Below, piece after piece: positions 9,779-18,476 of a stretch of DNA of 64,000 bases (position 1 is the stretch's first letter; the number at the start of each line of letters is the position of its first letter). This DNA comes from Lysobacter terrestris (lineage in GTDB: Bacteria; Pseudomonadota; Gammaproteobacteria; Xanthomonadales; Xanthomonadaceae). The position numbers and the translations under genes are program-made. The notes under the pieces were generated by a model, which ran no database searches, was not told the origin of the DNA, and was given only the letters and a program-made list of their open reading frames with translations. The DNA is taken from NCBI RefSeq assembly GCF_014489475.1, contig NZ_CP060820.1, positions 124,001 to 188,000 of the forward strand. Direction: 5' to 3'.

Positions 9779-10405
9779 ATGTACCGGCCCGCGGCGTTCG
9801 TCGAAACCGACCTGGCGGCGCTGGATGCGTTGATCGAACGCGACAACTTCATCACCCTGATCACCGTGCGCGACGGCGCGCCGGTGGTGAACCACCTGCC
9901 GGTGCTGTACCGGCGCGACGGCGACCGCATCGAACTGCGCGGCCACTGGGCGCGCCCCAACCCGCAGGCGAGGCACGCCGGCCCCGCCACCGCGATCGTG
10001 CACGGCCCGCACGCCTACGTTTCGCCCTCGTGGTATCCCGACAAGGAAGCCGAGGCGCGCGTGCCGACCTGGAACTACGCGGTCGCGCATCTGGGCGGCA
10101 CGCTGGAAACCTTCGACGACGAGGCCGCGCTCGCCGCGATCGTCGACGAGCTCAGCCAGCAGCACGAAGCCCGCGCCGGCCACGCCTGGCGTTTCGAATT
10201 CGAACGACCCGACCATCGCGTGCAGCTGCGCGGCATCGTCGGCTTCCGCTTCCACGTCGATGACGCGGTGCTGAAGTTCAAGCTCAACCAGAACCATCCG
10301 GCCGCCAATCGCAGCGCGGTCGCCGACCAACTCGAACAGCAGGCGCGCGACGATAGCCGGGACATCGCCGCGCTGATGCGCGCCCGCACGCCCACGGAAA
10401 ACTGA
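9779..10405 (+). CDS. PaiB-type FMN-binding protein
   Basis: The product has 208 residues. The opening MYRPAAF, the stretch NHLPVLY, and SPSWYPDKEAEARVPTWNYAVAHLGG are the hallmark of the PaiB family, a split-barrel FMN-binding fold. The founding member was described as a negative regulator in Bacillus, but there is no DNA-binding domain here, and the flavin suggests a redox or detoxifying role. It is sandwiched between the acidic hypothetical (3 nt) and the atypical SDR (2 nt), so it is cotranscribed with them. Confidence 0.9.
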   Translation: MYRPAAFVETDLAALDALIERDNFITLITVRDGAPVVNHLPVLYRRDGDRIELRGHWARPNPQARHAGPATAIVHGPHAYVSPSWYPDKEAEARVPTWNYAVAHLGGTLETFDDEAALAAIVDELSQQHEARAGHAWRFEFERPDHRVQLRGIVGFRFHVDDAVLKFKLNQNHPAANRSAVADQLEQQARDDSRDIAALMRARTPTEN

Positions 10406-10407
10406 GC

Positions 10408-11196
10408 ATGGATCTCGACCTCAACGGCAAACACGCGCTCGTCTGCGGCGCCAGCCAGGGCATCGGCCTGGCGACGGCCAAGGCGCTGGCGGAACTGGGC
10501 GCCGACATCACGCTGCTTGCCCGCCGCGCCGACGTGCTGCAGGACGTCGCTTCGCAGCTGCCGCGCCCGCGTACCACGCAGGTGCACGGCTGGATCGCCG
10601 CCGATACCGCGGATCTCGAGCGCCTGCGCGCGCAGGTCGAGGCGCTGTGCGCGGGCAAGCCCGTGCACATCCTCGTCAACAACAGCGGCGGCCCGCCGCC
10701 GGGCCCCGTGCGCGGCGCCGAGATTCCCGCTTTCGAAGCCGCCTACCGCCAGCACCTGCTCGCCAACCACGTGCTCGCAGAAGCCGTGCTGCCCGGCATG
10801 GAACGCGACGGTTACGGCCGCATCGTCAACGTCATCTCGACTTCTGTGAAGGAGCCGCTGCGCGGACTGGGCGTCTCCAACACCACGCGCTGGGCCGTGG
10901 CGAGCTGGGCCAAGACGCTGGCGACCGAAGTCGCGGCGAAGGGCATCACCGTCAACAACGTGCTGCCCGGCTCGACCGAAACGCCGCGCATCGAACAGAT
11001 CATCGAATCGACGATGGCGAAGACCGGCCAGGACCGCGACACCGTGTACGCGAAGATGGCAGCGGAAATCCCGATGGCCCGCTTCGCCAGGCCGGAGGAA
11101 ACCGCCGCGGCGATCGCCTTCCTGTGCTCGCCCGCGGCGTCGTACATCACCGGCATCAACCTGCCCGTGGACGGCGGTCGCACCCGCTCGCTCTGA
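10408..11196 (+). CDS. Short-chain dehydrogenase-like protein lacking catalytic Tyr/Lys
   Basis: A Rossmann-fold SDR of 262 residues. The nucleotide motif is GASQGIG (about 14-20), NNSGG follows at about 91-95, and the C-terminus ends in the usual INLPVDGGRT. The active-site YxxxK is absent: aligning AVASWAKTLA with the family places S157 and R161 (motif SNTTR) where Tyr and Lys should be. A subgroup of SDRs with SNxxR in this place exists, so this is a lineage trait rather than a sequencing error; the reaction, if any, is unknown. It lies 2 nt after paiB and upstream of the kynurenine genes. Confidence 0.88.
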   Translation: MDLDLNGKHALVCGASQGIGLATAKALAELGADITLLARRADVLQDVASQLPRPRTTQVHGWIAADTADLERLRAQVEALCAGKPVHILVNNSGGPPPGPVRGAEIPAFEAAYRQHLLANHVLAEAVLPGMERDGYGRIVNVISTSVKEPLRGLGVSNTTRWAVASWAKTLATEVAAKGITVNNVLPGSTETPRIEQIIESTMAKTGQDRDTVYAKMAAEIPMARFARPEETAAAIAFLCSPAASYITGINLPVDGGRTRSL

Positions 11197-11218
11197 TTCG
11201 GCGGCCAGGACCATCGGC

Positions 11219-11530
11219 ATGAACGCAGTCATCCAGGACGAACGCCGCAGCACCGACCGCGTACCCTACGCGTCGCGGATCATGGTGCTGCGCCACGACA
11301 GCGCCTGGTTCGCGCGCCTGATCGACCTGTCGGTAGGCGGCTGCAGCATCTTCCGGCCGGCGGGTTTCGAACTCGTGCCCGATGACCTCGTCCGCCTGTT
11401 CTTCCACCAGGGCGAGGATGCGGCGGTCGTCATCGTCGACGCGCGCGTCGCCCGCGTGACCACGGGCCAGGTCGGCCTCGAGTACCACGATCCGCAAACC
11501 GTTCCGCCCACGCCGCCATCCGCACCATGA
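11219..11530 (+). CDS. PilZ domain protein
   Basis: The product has 103 residues and is a single PilZ domain. The two cyclic-di-GMP binding elements are visible: an N-terminal arginine patch (ERRSTDR) and DLSVGG (about residues 37-42), followed by a beta-barrel with EYHD near the end. Such proteins act as c-di-GMP receptors that control partners by contact. It lies 22 nt after the SDR gene and 37 nt before the aldehyde dehydrogenase on the same strand. Whether it regulates the cluster or is only a neighbour is unknown. Confidence 0.88.
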   Translation: MNAVIQDERRSTDRVPYASRIMVLRHDSAWFARLIDLSVGGCSIFRPAGFELVPDDLVRLFFHQGEDAAVVIVDARVARVTTGQVGLEYHDPQTVPPTPPSAP

Positions 11531-11567
11531 GGTGCCGTATGGACGCCTCGCCGGTTAAGCTTGGCGG

Positions 11568-13019
11568 ATGCGTCTGACTCATTGGATCGACGGCGAATCC
11601 CGCGAAGCGGCCAACGGTCGCTGGCTCGAGGTATTCGACCCGGCAACCGCCCGCCCCTTTGCCGAAGTCGCGCGTGGCGACGCACGCGATGTCGAAGCCG
11701 CCATCGCCGCCGCACAGCAGGCGTTGCCGGGTTGGTCGTCGCTGCCCACCACCGAGCGCGCGCGCTGGCTGGAGAAACTGGCCGACGCCGTGGAGGCGCG
11801 GCTGGACGACTTCGCCCATGCCGAGTCGCGCGATGGCGGAAAACCCATCCGGCTTGCGCGTGAGATCGAGATTCCGCGCGCGATCTCCAACCTGCGTTTC
11901 TTCGCCCACGCGGCGACGCAGTTCGCCAGCGAGTCGCACCATGGCCAGGCCGGGCTGAACTACACCCTGCGTGCACCGCTGGGCGTGGTGGCGACGATCT
12001 CGCCGTGGAACCTGCCGCTGTACCTGTTCACGTGGAAGATCGCGCCGGCGCTGGCCGCCGGCAACACCGTGGTCGCCAAGCCTTCGGAGGTCACGCCGGT
12101 CACGGCGACGATGCTGGCTGAGGTCGCGGCGCAGATCGGCTTCCCCAAGGGCGTGCTCAACATCGTGCACGGCCTGGGCCCCGAGATCGGCGAACCGCTG
12201 GTGACGCACGCGCAGGTCAAGGCGATTTCCTTCACCGGCAGCACCGCGGTGGGCAAGCGCATCGCCACGCTCGCCGCGCCGTTGCTGAAAAAGGTGTCGC
12301 TGGAACTGGGCGGCAAGAACCCGACCCTGGTGTTCGCCGACGGCGACTGGCGCGCACAGCTCGACACGATCGTGCGTTCCGCCTTCCAGAACAGCGGCCA
12401 GATCTGCCTGTGCGGTTCGCGCATCCTGGTGGAACGCCGCATCTACAGCGAATTCCGCGACGCGCTGGTCGAGCGCGCGCTCGGACTGCGCGTCGGCGAT
12501 CCCATCGACGAGGACAACAACCTCGGCCCGCTGGTATCGCAGGCACACTTCGACAAGGTCACCGCCGCCCTCGCCCGCGCGCGCGACGAAGGCGGGCACG
12601 TGCTGTGCGGCGGCAACGCGCTGGACCGCCCCGGCTGGTTCGTCGCGCCGACGGTGATCGAAGGCCTCGGCCCCGACTGCGCCAGCAACCGCGACGAGAT
12701 CTTCGGCCCGGTGGTCACGCTGCAAGCCTTCGACTCCGATGACGAAGCGGTGCAGCTGGCCAACACCGGCGACTACGGCCTCGCCGCTTCGGTGTGGACG
12801 CGCGACCTCGACCGCGCGCACCGCGTCGCCGCGCAACTGCGCACGGGCATGGTCTGGATCAACACCTGGCTGATGCGCGACCTGCGTACGCCCTTCGGCG
12901 GCACCGGTGCGTCCGGCCTCGGCCGCGAAGGCGGCATGGAAGCGATGCGTTTCTTCACCGAACCCAAGAACGTGGGCATCGCCATCGGCGCCGCGCCCAC
13001 GGGAGTCGCGCCGCGATGA
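11568..13019 (+). CDS. Aldehyde dehydrogenase, probable 2-aminomuconic semialdehyde dehydrogenase
   Basis: NAD-dependent aldehyde dehydrogenase of 483 residues. SPWNLPLYLFTWKIAPALAAG is the cofactor region, the general base is E246 in LELGGKNP, and the nucleophile is C280 in GQICLCGSR; the C-terminus has TPFGGTGASGLGREGG. The overall sequence is of the 2-hydroxy/2-aminomuconic semialdehyde dehydrogenase type (AmnC/NbaE). Its place with ACMS decarboxylase, deaminase and dioxygenase genes supports oxidation of 2-aminomuconate semialdehyde to 2-aminomuconate. Its stop overlaps the carbonic anhydrase start (ATGA). Confidence 0.9.
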   Translation: MRLTHWIDGESREAANGRWLEVFDPATARPFAEVARGDARDVEAAIAAAQQALPGWSSLPTTERARWLEKLADAVEARLDDFAHAESRDGGKPIRLAREIEIPRAISNLRFFAHAATQFASESHHGQAGLNYTLRAPLGVVATISPWNLPLYLFTWKIAPALAAGNTVVAKPSEVTPVTATMLAEVAAQIGFPKGVLNIVHGLGPEIGEPLVTHAQVKAISFTGSTAVGKRIATLAAPLLKKVSLELGGKNPTLVFADGDWRAQLDTIVRSAFQNSGQICLCGSRILVERRIYSEFRDALVERALGLRVGDPIDEDNNLGPLVSQAHFDKVTAALARARDEGGHVLCGGNALDRPGWFVAPTVIEGLGPDCASNRDEIFGPVVTLQAFDSDDEAVQLANTGDYGLAASVWTRDLDRAHRVAAQLRTGMVWINTWLMRDLRTPFGGTGASGLGREGGMEAMRFFTEPKNVGIAIGAAPTGVAPR

Positions 13020-13684
13020 GCACCCTCGACGAACTGTTGCGCAACAACCGCGAATGGGCCGACGGCGTACGCCGCGAGGATCCCGGTTTCTTCAAGCGCC
13101 TCTCGCAGCAGCAGGCACCGAAATACCTGTGGATCGGCTGCTCCGATTCGCGCGTGCCGGCGAACCAGATCCTCGGCCTCGCCCCGGGCGAAGTCTTCGT
13201 CCATCGCAACATCGCCAACGTGATGGTGCATACCGACCTGAACTGCCTGTCGGTGATCCAGTTCGCAGTGGACGTACTCAAGGTCGAACACATCCTGGTC
13301 GTCGGCCATTACGGCTGCGGTGGCGTGCATGCCGCCCTGACCGGCACGCGCGTCGGCCTCGCGGACAACTGGATCCGCCACGTCGGCGACGTCGCGCTCA
13401 AGCACGCTCCGCTGCTCGACGGCATCGACCTGGAATCGCTGCGCCACGCGCGCCTGTGCGAACTCAACGCGATCGAACAGGCCGCGAACGTCTGCCTCAC
13501 TACCATCGTCCAGGACGCCTGGGCGCGCGGCCAGCAGCTCTCCGTGCACGGCTGGGTGTACAGCCTGCTCGATGGTCGCGTGCGCGAGCTCGGCATGGAT
13601 GCGAGCTCCACCGAGGAATTCACCTCCGCCTACGAACACGCGGTGTCGCGCCTGCGCCCCCGCAACGAGGACTCCGCCGCATGA
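13016..13684 (+). CDS. can: Beta-carbonic anhydrase
   Basis: Zinc enzyme that interconverts CO2 and bicarbonate. The 222-residue protein has all the zinc-site residues: C42, D44 and R46 in IGCSDSR, and H98 and C101 in VVGHYGCGG. It overlaps the aldehyde dehydrogenase upstream and the deaminase downstream by 4 nt each (ATGA), so it is translationally coupled inside the kynurenine cluster. ACMS decarboxylase in the same operon releases CO2, which offers a reason for the placement, but this is inference. The symbol follows the E. coli homologue. Confidence 0.95.
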   Translation: MSTLDELLRNNREWADGVRREDPGFFKRLSQQQAPKYLWIGCSDSRVPANQILGLAPGEVFVHRNIANVMVHTDLNCLSVIQFAVDVLKVEHILVVGHYGCGGVHAALTGTRVGLADNWIRHVGDVALKHAPLLDGIDLESLRHARLCELNAIEQAANVCLTTIVQDAWARGQQLSVHGWVYSLLDGRVRELGMDASSTEEFTSAYEHAVSRLRPRNEDSAA

Positions 13685-14121
13685 GCGACGTGATCAAGGC
13701 CAGCACCGCACCGAAGCCGGTCGGCACCTATCCGCATGCCCGCCGCGTCGGCAACCTGCTGTTCCTGTCGGGCATCGGCCCGCGCGATCCGGCCACGAAT
13801 GGCATTCCCGGCAACGATTACTTCGCCGATGGCCGCCTGCGCAGCTACGACATCGCCGCGCAGACGCATTCGGTGTTCGCCAACGTCCGCGCCGTGCTGG
13901 AAGCCAGCGGCGCGCGCTGGGAGGACCTGGTCGACGTGACCGTCTACCTCACCGACATGGCGCGCGACTTCAAGACCTACAACGCGATCTGGGCCGAACA
14001 TTTCCCGGACATCGACACCGCACCGTGCCGCACCACGCTGGGCATCACCGCGCTGCCGACGCCGATCGCGATCGAACTCAAATGCACCGCCGTGGTCCCG
14101 GCCGACCGCGGCAAGGACTGA
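13681..14121 (+). CDS. RidA-family protein, probable 2-aminomuconate deaminase
   Basis: The product has 146 residues and the YjgF/RidA fold: [14 protein letters not shown], a central [12 protein letters not shown] helix, VTVYLTD, and the arginine that binds carboxylates in APCRTTLG (R117). The family includes imine deaminases and the AmnD/NbaF 2-aminomuconate deaminase, which converts 2-aminomuconate to 4-oxalocrotonate. The longer length and the insertion [19 protein letters not shown] are typical of the aminomuconate type. Its place between aldehyde dehydrogenase/carbonic anhydrase and the dioxygenase supports this over generic RidA. Confidence 0.88.
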   Translation: MSDVIKASTAPKPVGTYPHARRVGNLLFLSGIGPRDPATNGIPGNDYFADGRLRSYDIAAQTHSVFANVRAVLEASGARWEDLVDVTVYLTDMARDFKTYNAIWAEHFPDIDTAPCRTTLGITALPTPIAIELKCTAVVPADRGKD

Positions 14122-14125
14122 CGCC

Positions 14126-14656
14126 ATGCTGCCCGCCCCGTTGAACCTGCAAGCCTGGATCGAGGAACACCGCCACCTGCTCAAGCCGCCGGTGGGCAAC
14201 AAGTGCATCTACGTCGGCGACTTCATCGTGATGGTCGTGGGCGGCCCGAACCAGCGCACCGACTACCACTGGGACGAGGGCGCGGAGTGGTTCTACCAGC
14301 TCGAAGGCGAGATGGTGCTGCGCATCCAGGAGGATGGCGCCGTCCGCGACATCCCGATCAAGGCCGGCGAAACCTTCCTGCTGCCGCCACGCGTCCCGCA
14401 CTCGCCGCAGCGCATGCCCGACTCGATCGGCCTGGTGATCGAGCGCAAGCGCCTGCCGCACGAGCTCGACGGACTGCTGTGGTTCTGCGAACAGTGCAAC
14501 GAAAAGCTCTACGAAGAGTTCTTCCCGCTGCAGAACATCGAAACCGATTTCCCCGCCGTATTCGACCGCTTCTATTCCTCGCGCGAACACCGGACCTGTC
14601 GCAGCTGCGGCCACCTCAATCCGGCGCCAACGAAGTACGTGATGGCCGATACATGA
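14126..14656 (+). CDS. nbaC: 3-hydroxyanthranilate 3,4-dioxygenase
   Basis: Cupin Fe(II) enzyme that opens the ring of 3-hydroxyanthranilate to 2-amino-3-carboxymuconate semialdehyde (ACMS). At 176 residues it has the iron ligands H48 and E54 in [12 protein letters not shown] and H92 in RVPHSPQR, with the substrate arginines R44 and R96. The C-terminal rubredoxin-like second metal site of bacterial enzymes is present (C121, C124, C158, C161). It starts 4 nt after the deaminase; 72 nt holding a family A repeat separate it from the decarboxylase. Confidence 0.96.
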   Translation: MLPAPLNLQAWIEEHRHLLKPPVGNKCIYVGDFIVMVVGGPNQRTDYHWDEGAEWFYQLEGEMVLRIQEDGAVRDIPIKAGETFLLPPRVPHSPQRMPDSIGLVIERKRLPHELDGLLWFCEQCNEKLYEEFFPLQNIETDFPAVFDRFYSSREHRTCRSCGHLNPAPTKYVMADT

Positions 14657-14661
14657 AAGCT

Positions 14662-14713
14662 GTCATCCCGAGCGCAGCGAGGACCTGCTTCTCGCTTCTC
14701 CGATCGGGATGAC
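14662..14713. repeat. Dispersed palindromic repeat, family A, full copy
   Basis: A 52-bp element bounded by perfect 10-bp inverted ends, GTCATCCCGA (14662-14671) and TCGGGATGAC (14704-14713). It sits between the dioxygenase and decarboxylase genes, inside what otherwise reads as one operon, and could form a hairpin in the transcript. Confidence 0.85.
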
Positions 14714-14728
14714 CGCAGTGGAACAACC

Positions 14729-15739
14729 ATGCTGAAAATCGACACCCACGCCCACTACCTCCCGCGCGACTGGCCCGACCTGGCGCGCAAGTACGGCGAC
14801 GACCGGTTTCCCGTCATCCACCACACCGACGACGGTCGCCATCGCATCTACAAGGACGGCAAGTTCTTCCGCGAGATCTGGTCCAAGACCTGGGACGCGC
14901 AGGAGCGCATCGACGACTACGCTCGCTTCGGCGTGCAGGTGCAGGTGATCAGCACCGTGCCGGTGATGTTCAGCTACTGGGCCAAGCCGCAGCACGCGCT
15001 GGAGCTGCACCAGGCGCTCAACGACCACATGGCCGAAACCTGCCGCGACTATCCGCGCCACTACGCCGGCATCGGCACGGTGCCGCTGCAGTCGCCGCGG
15101 CTGGCGGTGCAGGAGCTGGAACGCTGCATGGACCAGCTCGGCCTGCAGGGCGTGCAGATCGGTTCGCACATCAACGACTGGAACCTCGACGCGCCCGAAC
15201 TGTTCGAGTTCTTCCAGGCCGCCAGCGAACTGGGCGCGGCGATCCTCGTGCACCCGTGGGACATGATGGGCACGCCGTCGATGCCGAAGTACTGGCTGCC
15301 GTGGCTGGTGGGCATGCCCGCCGAGCAGTCGCGCGCCGCATGCTGCCTGATCTTCGGCGGCGTGCTGGAGCGGCTGCCGAAACTGAAGATCTGCCTTGCC
15401 CACGGCGGCGGCAGCTTCCCCTACACCATCGGCCGCATCGAGCACGGCTTCAACATGCGCCCGGACCTGGTCGCCACCGACAATCCGCGCAACCCGCGCG
15501 ATTACCTGGAGCGTTTCTACTTCGACTCCTGGGTCGCCGACCCGCGCGCGTTGCGTTACCTGCTCGACACCTGCGACGTGTCGCGGGTGATGCTCGGCAC
15601 CGACTACCCCTTCCCGCTCGGCGAGCAGACGCCGGGCGCCGGCATCGAAGCGCTGCAGCTGAGCGAGGCCGACCAGGCGCGCCTGTACCACGGCACCGCG
15701 CTGGAATGGCTGGGCCTCCCGAAATCCCGCTTTGCATAA
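14729..15739 (+). CDS. nbaD: 2-amino-3-carboxymuconate-6-semialdehyde decarboxylase (ACMSD)
   Basis: Zinc amidohydrolase-fold decarboxylase that turns ACMS into 2-aminomuconate semialdehyde, drawing flux away from spontaneous quinolinate formation. The 336-residue length matches the family. The zinc residues are H7 and H9 (DTHAHY), a histidine in LVHPWDMMG (about 175) and an aspartate in LGTDYPFPLG (about 292); the catalytic histidine lies in AHGGGSFPY (about 225). It lies downstream of the dioxygenase that makes its substrate and 21 nt before kynU. Confidence 0.95.
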   Translation: MLKIDTHAHYLPRDWPDLARKYGDDRFPVIHHTDDGRHRIYKDGKFFREIWSKTWDAQERIDDYARFGVQVQVISTVPVMFSYWAKPQHALELHQALNDHMAETCRDYPRHYAGIGTVPLQSPRLAVQELERCMDQLGLQGVQIGSHINDWNLDAPELFEFFQAASELGAAILVHPWDMMGTPSMPKYWLPWLVGMPAEQSRAACCLIFGGVLERLPKLKICLAHGGGSFPYTIGRIEHGFNMRPDLVATDNPRNPRDYLERFYFDSWVADPRALRYLLDTCDVSRVMLGTDYPFPLGEQTPGAGIEALQLSEADQARLYHGTALEWLGLPKSRFA

Positions 15740-15760
15740 GCACGCTTGCGTGAAACAGAA

Positions 15761-17050
15761 ATGACCACCGAACTGTTTTCCTTCGCGCACGCCGATGCGC
15801 TCGACGCCGCCGATCCGCTCACCCGACTGCGCGGCGAATTCCTGATCCCTAAGCACGACGGCCACGAGCAGGCCTACTTCGTCGGCAACTCGCTCGGCCT
15901 GCAGCCGCGCGGCGCGCGCGCGCATGTCGAGGAAGTGCTGGACAAGTGGGCCGCGGAAGCCGTGGAAGGCCACTTCACCGGCAACGCGCAGTGGATGCCC
16001 TACCATGAACTGGTACGCGAACCGCTGGCGCGCGTGGTCGGCGCAAAGCCATCGGAAGTCGTGGCGATGAACACGCTGACGGTGAACCTGCACCTGATGA
16101 TGGTCAGTTTCTACCGGCCCACGCGCGAGCGCCCGGCGATCCTGATCGAAGCCGGCGCGTTCCCGTCGGATCGCCATGCCGTGGCCTCGCAGCTGCGTTT
16201 CCACGGCTTCGACCCGGAAGCCGACCTGATCGAGATCGAGGCCGACGAGGCCAATGGCACCATCTCGATGGGAGCGATCGAGCGCGCGATCGCGCAGCAC
16301 GGGCGTCGCCTTGCGCTGGTGCTGTGGCCGGGCGTGCAATACCGCACCGGGCAGGCCTTCGACCTGAAGGAAATCGTGCGCCTCGCGCATGCACAGGGCG
16401 CGGTGTGCGGCTTCGACCTCGCCCACGGCGTCGGCAACTTGCAACTGGAGTTGCACGACAGCGGCGTCGATTTCGCCGTGTGGTGCCACTACAAGTACAT
16501 GAACTCAGGCCCGGGCGCCGTCGCCGGCTGCTTCGTGCACGAGCGCCACGCCGACACCGACCGGCCGCGCTTCGCCGGCTGGTGGGGGCACGACGTATCG
16601 ACGCGTTTCCGCATGGGCCCGCAGTTCGTGCCCACGCCGGGCGCGGAGGGCTGGCAACTGAGCAATCCGCCGATCCTCGGCCTGGCGCCGCTGCGCGCAT
16701 CGCTGGAACTGTACGACCGCGTCGGCATGCAGTCCCTGCGCGAGCGTTCGCGCCGGCTGACCGGCTACCTGGAAAAGCTGATCCACGCGCGCCTGGGCGA
16801 CACGCTGCAGATCGTCACCCCGGGCGATCCGGTGCGGCGCGGCTGCCAGCTGTCGCTGCGCGTCGTCGGTGGTCGCGAGCGTGGTCGCGCCCTGTTCGAA
16901 TACCTCGCCGCCAACGGCGTGCTAGGTGACTGGCGCGAGCCCGACGTGATCCGCATCTCCCCCGCCCCGCTCTACAACACCCACAACGACGTGCTGCGCT
17001 TCGCGCAGGCCGTGGAGAACTGGACCCATGAGAGCCGGCGAAATGGCTGA
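15761..17050 (+). CDS. kynU: Kynureninase
   Basis: PLP enzyme that cleaves (3-hydroxy)kynurenine to (3-hydroxy)anthranilate and alanine. The 429-residue protein has the typical FVGNSLGLQP near the N-terminus, FDLAHGVGN in the cofactor region, and the PLP lysine K245 in WCHYKYMNSGPG. ATG at 15761 is chosen; a TTG five codons earlier is in frame but unsupported. It overlaps the start of kmo, the enzyme that produces 3-hydroxykynurenine. Confidence 0.97.
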   Translation: MTTELFSFAHADALDAADPLTRLRGEFLIPKHDGHEQAYFVGNSLGLQPRGARAHVEEVLDKWAAEAVEGHFTGNAQWMPYHELVREPLARVVGAKPSEVVAMNTLTVNLHLMMVSFYRPTRERPAILIEAGAFPSDRHAVASQLRFHGFDPEADLIEIEADEANGTISMGAIERAIAQHGRRLALVLWPGVQYRTGQAFDLKEIVRLAHAQGAVCGFDLAHGVGNLQLELHDSGVDFAVWCHYKYMNSGPGAVAGCFVHERHADTDRPRFAGWWGHDVSTRFRMGPQFVPTPGAEGWQLSNPPILGLAPLRASLELYDRVGMQSLRERSRRLTGYLEKLIHARLGDTLQIVTPGDPVRRGCQLSLRVVGGRERGRALFEYLAANGVLGDWREPDVIRISPAPLYNTHNDVLRFAQAVENWTHESRRNG

Positions 17051-18404
17051 GCACCGTCACATCACCATCGTCGGCGCGGGCCTCGCAGGCGCCCTGCTCG
17101 CCACGCTGCTGGCGCAGCGCGGCTGGTCGGTGGATGTGTACGAGAAGCGCGGCGATCCGCGCGTGCAGGGTTACGCGGGCGGGCGCTCGATCAACCTCGC
17201 GCTCGCCGAACGCGGCCGCCATGCCCTGCGCTTGGCCGGTGGCGACGACGAGGTGATGGCGCAGGCCGTGATGATGCGTGGCCGCATGGTGCACTTCCTC
17301 GACGGCCGCACCGACCTGCAGCGCTACGGCAAGGACGACAGCGAGGTCATCTGGTCGGTGCACCGCGGCGAGCTCAACCTGATCCTGCTCGACATCGCGC
17401 AGCAGGCCGGCGCGCGACTGCACTTCCATCGCGGCCTGGCCGGCGTCGACTTCGCCAACCGCACCGCCCGCTTCAAGGACGATCGCGATGGCAGCGAGCA
17501 CGAGGTCGCCTTCGAATCGCTGGTCGGTGCCGATGGCGCCGGTTCCGCCCTGCGGGCGGCGATGCTGCGCGAGCGCGACCTGGGCGAGCGCACCGAGTTC
17601 CTCGGCCATTCGTACAAGGAACTGGAAATCCCGCCGGCCGCCGACGGTGGTTTCAGCATCGAACCCAACGCCCTGCACATCTGGCCGCGCGGCCGCTACA
17701 TGTGCATCGCCCTGCCGAACGACGAGCACACCTTCACCGTCACCCTGTTCCTCCCCAACGGGGGCGATCCGAGCTTCGAGACGGTGAAGAACGGCGCCGA
17801 TGCGCGCGCCTTGTTCGAGCGCGACTTCGCCGACGCGCTGCCGCTGATCCCGCAGCTGGAGCGTGACTTCGAGCAGAACCCGGCCGGCCTGCTGGCGACG
17901 CTGTACCTCGACAACTGGCACATCGACGACCGCGCGGTCCTGCTGGGCGATGCGGCGCACGCGATGGTGCCGTTCCATGGCCAGGGCATGAACTGCGCCT
18001 TCGAGGACTGCGTCGCACTGGCCGAGCACCTGGAACGCAACGCCGATCGCGCCGCCGCGTTCGCGGCCTTCCAGAGCGAACGCCTGCCCAACGCACGCGC
18101 GATCCAGCAGATGGCGCTGGAGAACTACCTGGAGATGCGCGACCGCGTCGACGACGACGATTACCTGCTCCAGCGCGCGCTCGAACGCCGGCTCGCCGAA
18201 CGCCACCCCGACCGCTTCGTGCCGCGCTACGCGATGGTGACTTTCCGCCGGCTGCCTTACGCGGTGGCCTTCGAGCGTGGCCAGCGCCAGCGCGAACTGC
18301 TGGTCGAGGCCACCCGTGGCCACGCCTCGCTGGAGACCCTGGATTGGGATGCGGTCGACGCATTGGTGCACGAGCGCCTGGCGCCGCTGCCCACGGAGGC
18401 GTGA
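17043..18404 (+). CDS. kmo: Kynurenine 3-monooxygenase
   Basis: FAD- and NADPH-dependent hydroxylase that converts kynurenine to 3-hydroxykynurenine. At 453 residues it has the N-terminal FAD motif VGAGLAGALLA, GRSINLALAERGRHAL, and the second FAD motif LLGDAAHAMVPFHGQGMNCAFED. Two starts are possible: ATG at 17028 or ATG at 17043; the second overlaps the kynU stop by only 8 nt and has GAGAG at a good distance. It is the last gene of the cluster; tryptophan dioxygenase and formamidase genes are not in this window. Confidence 0.96.
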   Translation: MAEHRHITIVGAGLAGALLATLLAQRGWSVDVYEKRGDPRVQGYAGGRSINLALAERGRHALRLAGGDDEVMAQAVMMRGRMVHFLDGRTDLQRYGKDDSEVIWSVHRGELNLILLDIAQQAGARLHFHRGLAGVDFANRTARFKDDRDGSEHEVAFESLVGADGAGSALRAAMLRERDLGERTEFLGHSYKELEIPPAADGGFSIEPNALHIWPRGRYMCIALPNDEHTFTVTLFLPNGGDPSFETVKNGADARALFERDFADALPLIPQLERDFEQNPAGLLATLYLDNWHIDDRAVLLGDAAHAMVPFHGQGMNCAFEDCVALAEHLERNADRAAAFAAFQSERLPNARAIQQMALENYLEMRDRVDDDDYLLQRALERRLAERHPDRFVPRYAMVTFRRLPYAVAFERGQRQRELLVEATRGHASLETLDWDAVDALVHERLAPLPTEA

Positions 18405-18476
18405 ACCGTCTCACCGCATGAAACCGGGATGCGGTACGAAGCCGCATCCACGGACCCTCAATCGCGCTCCAGGGGC

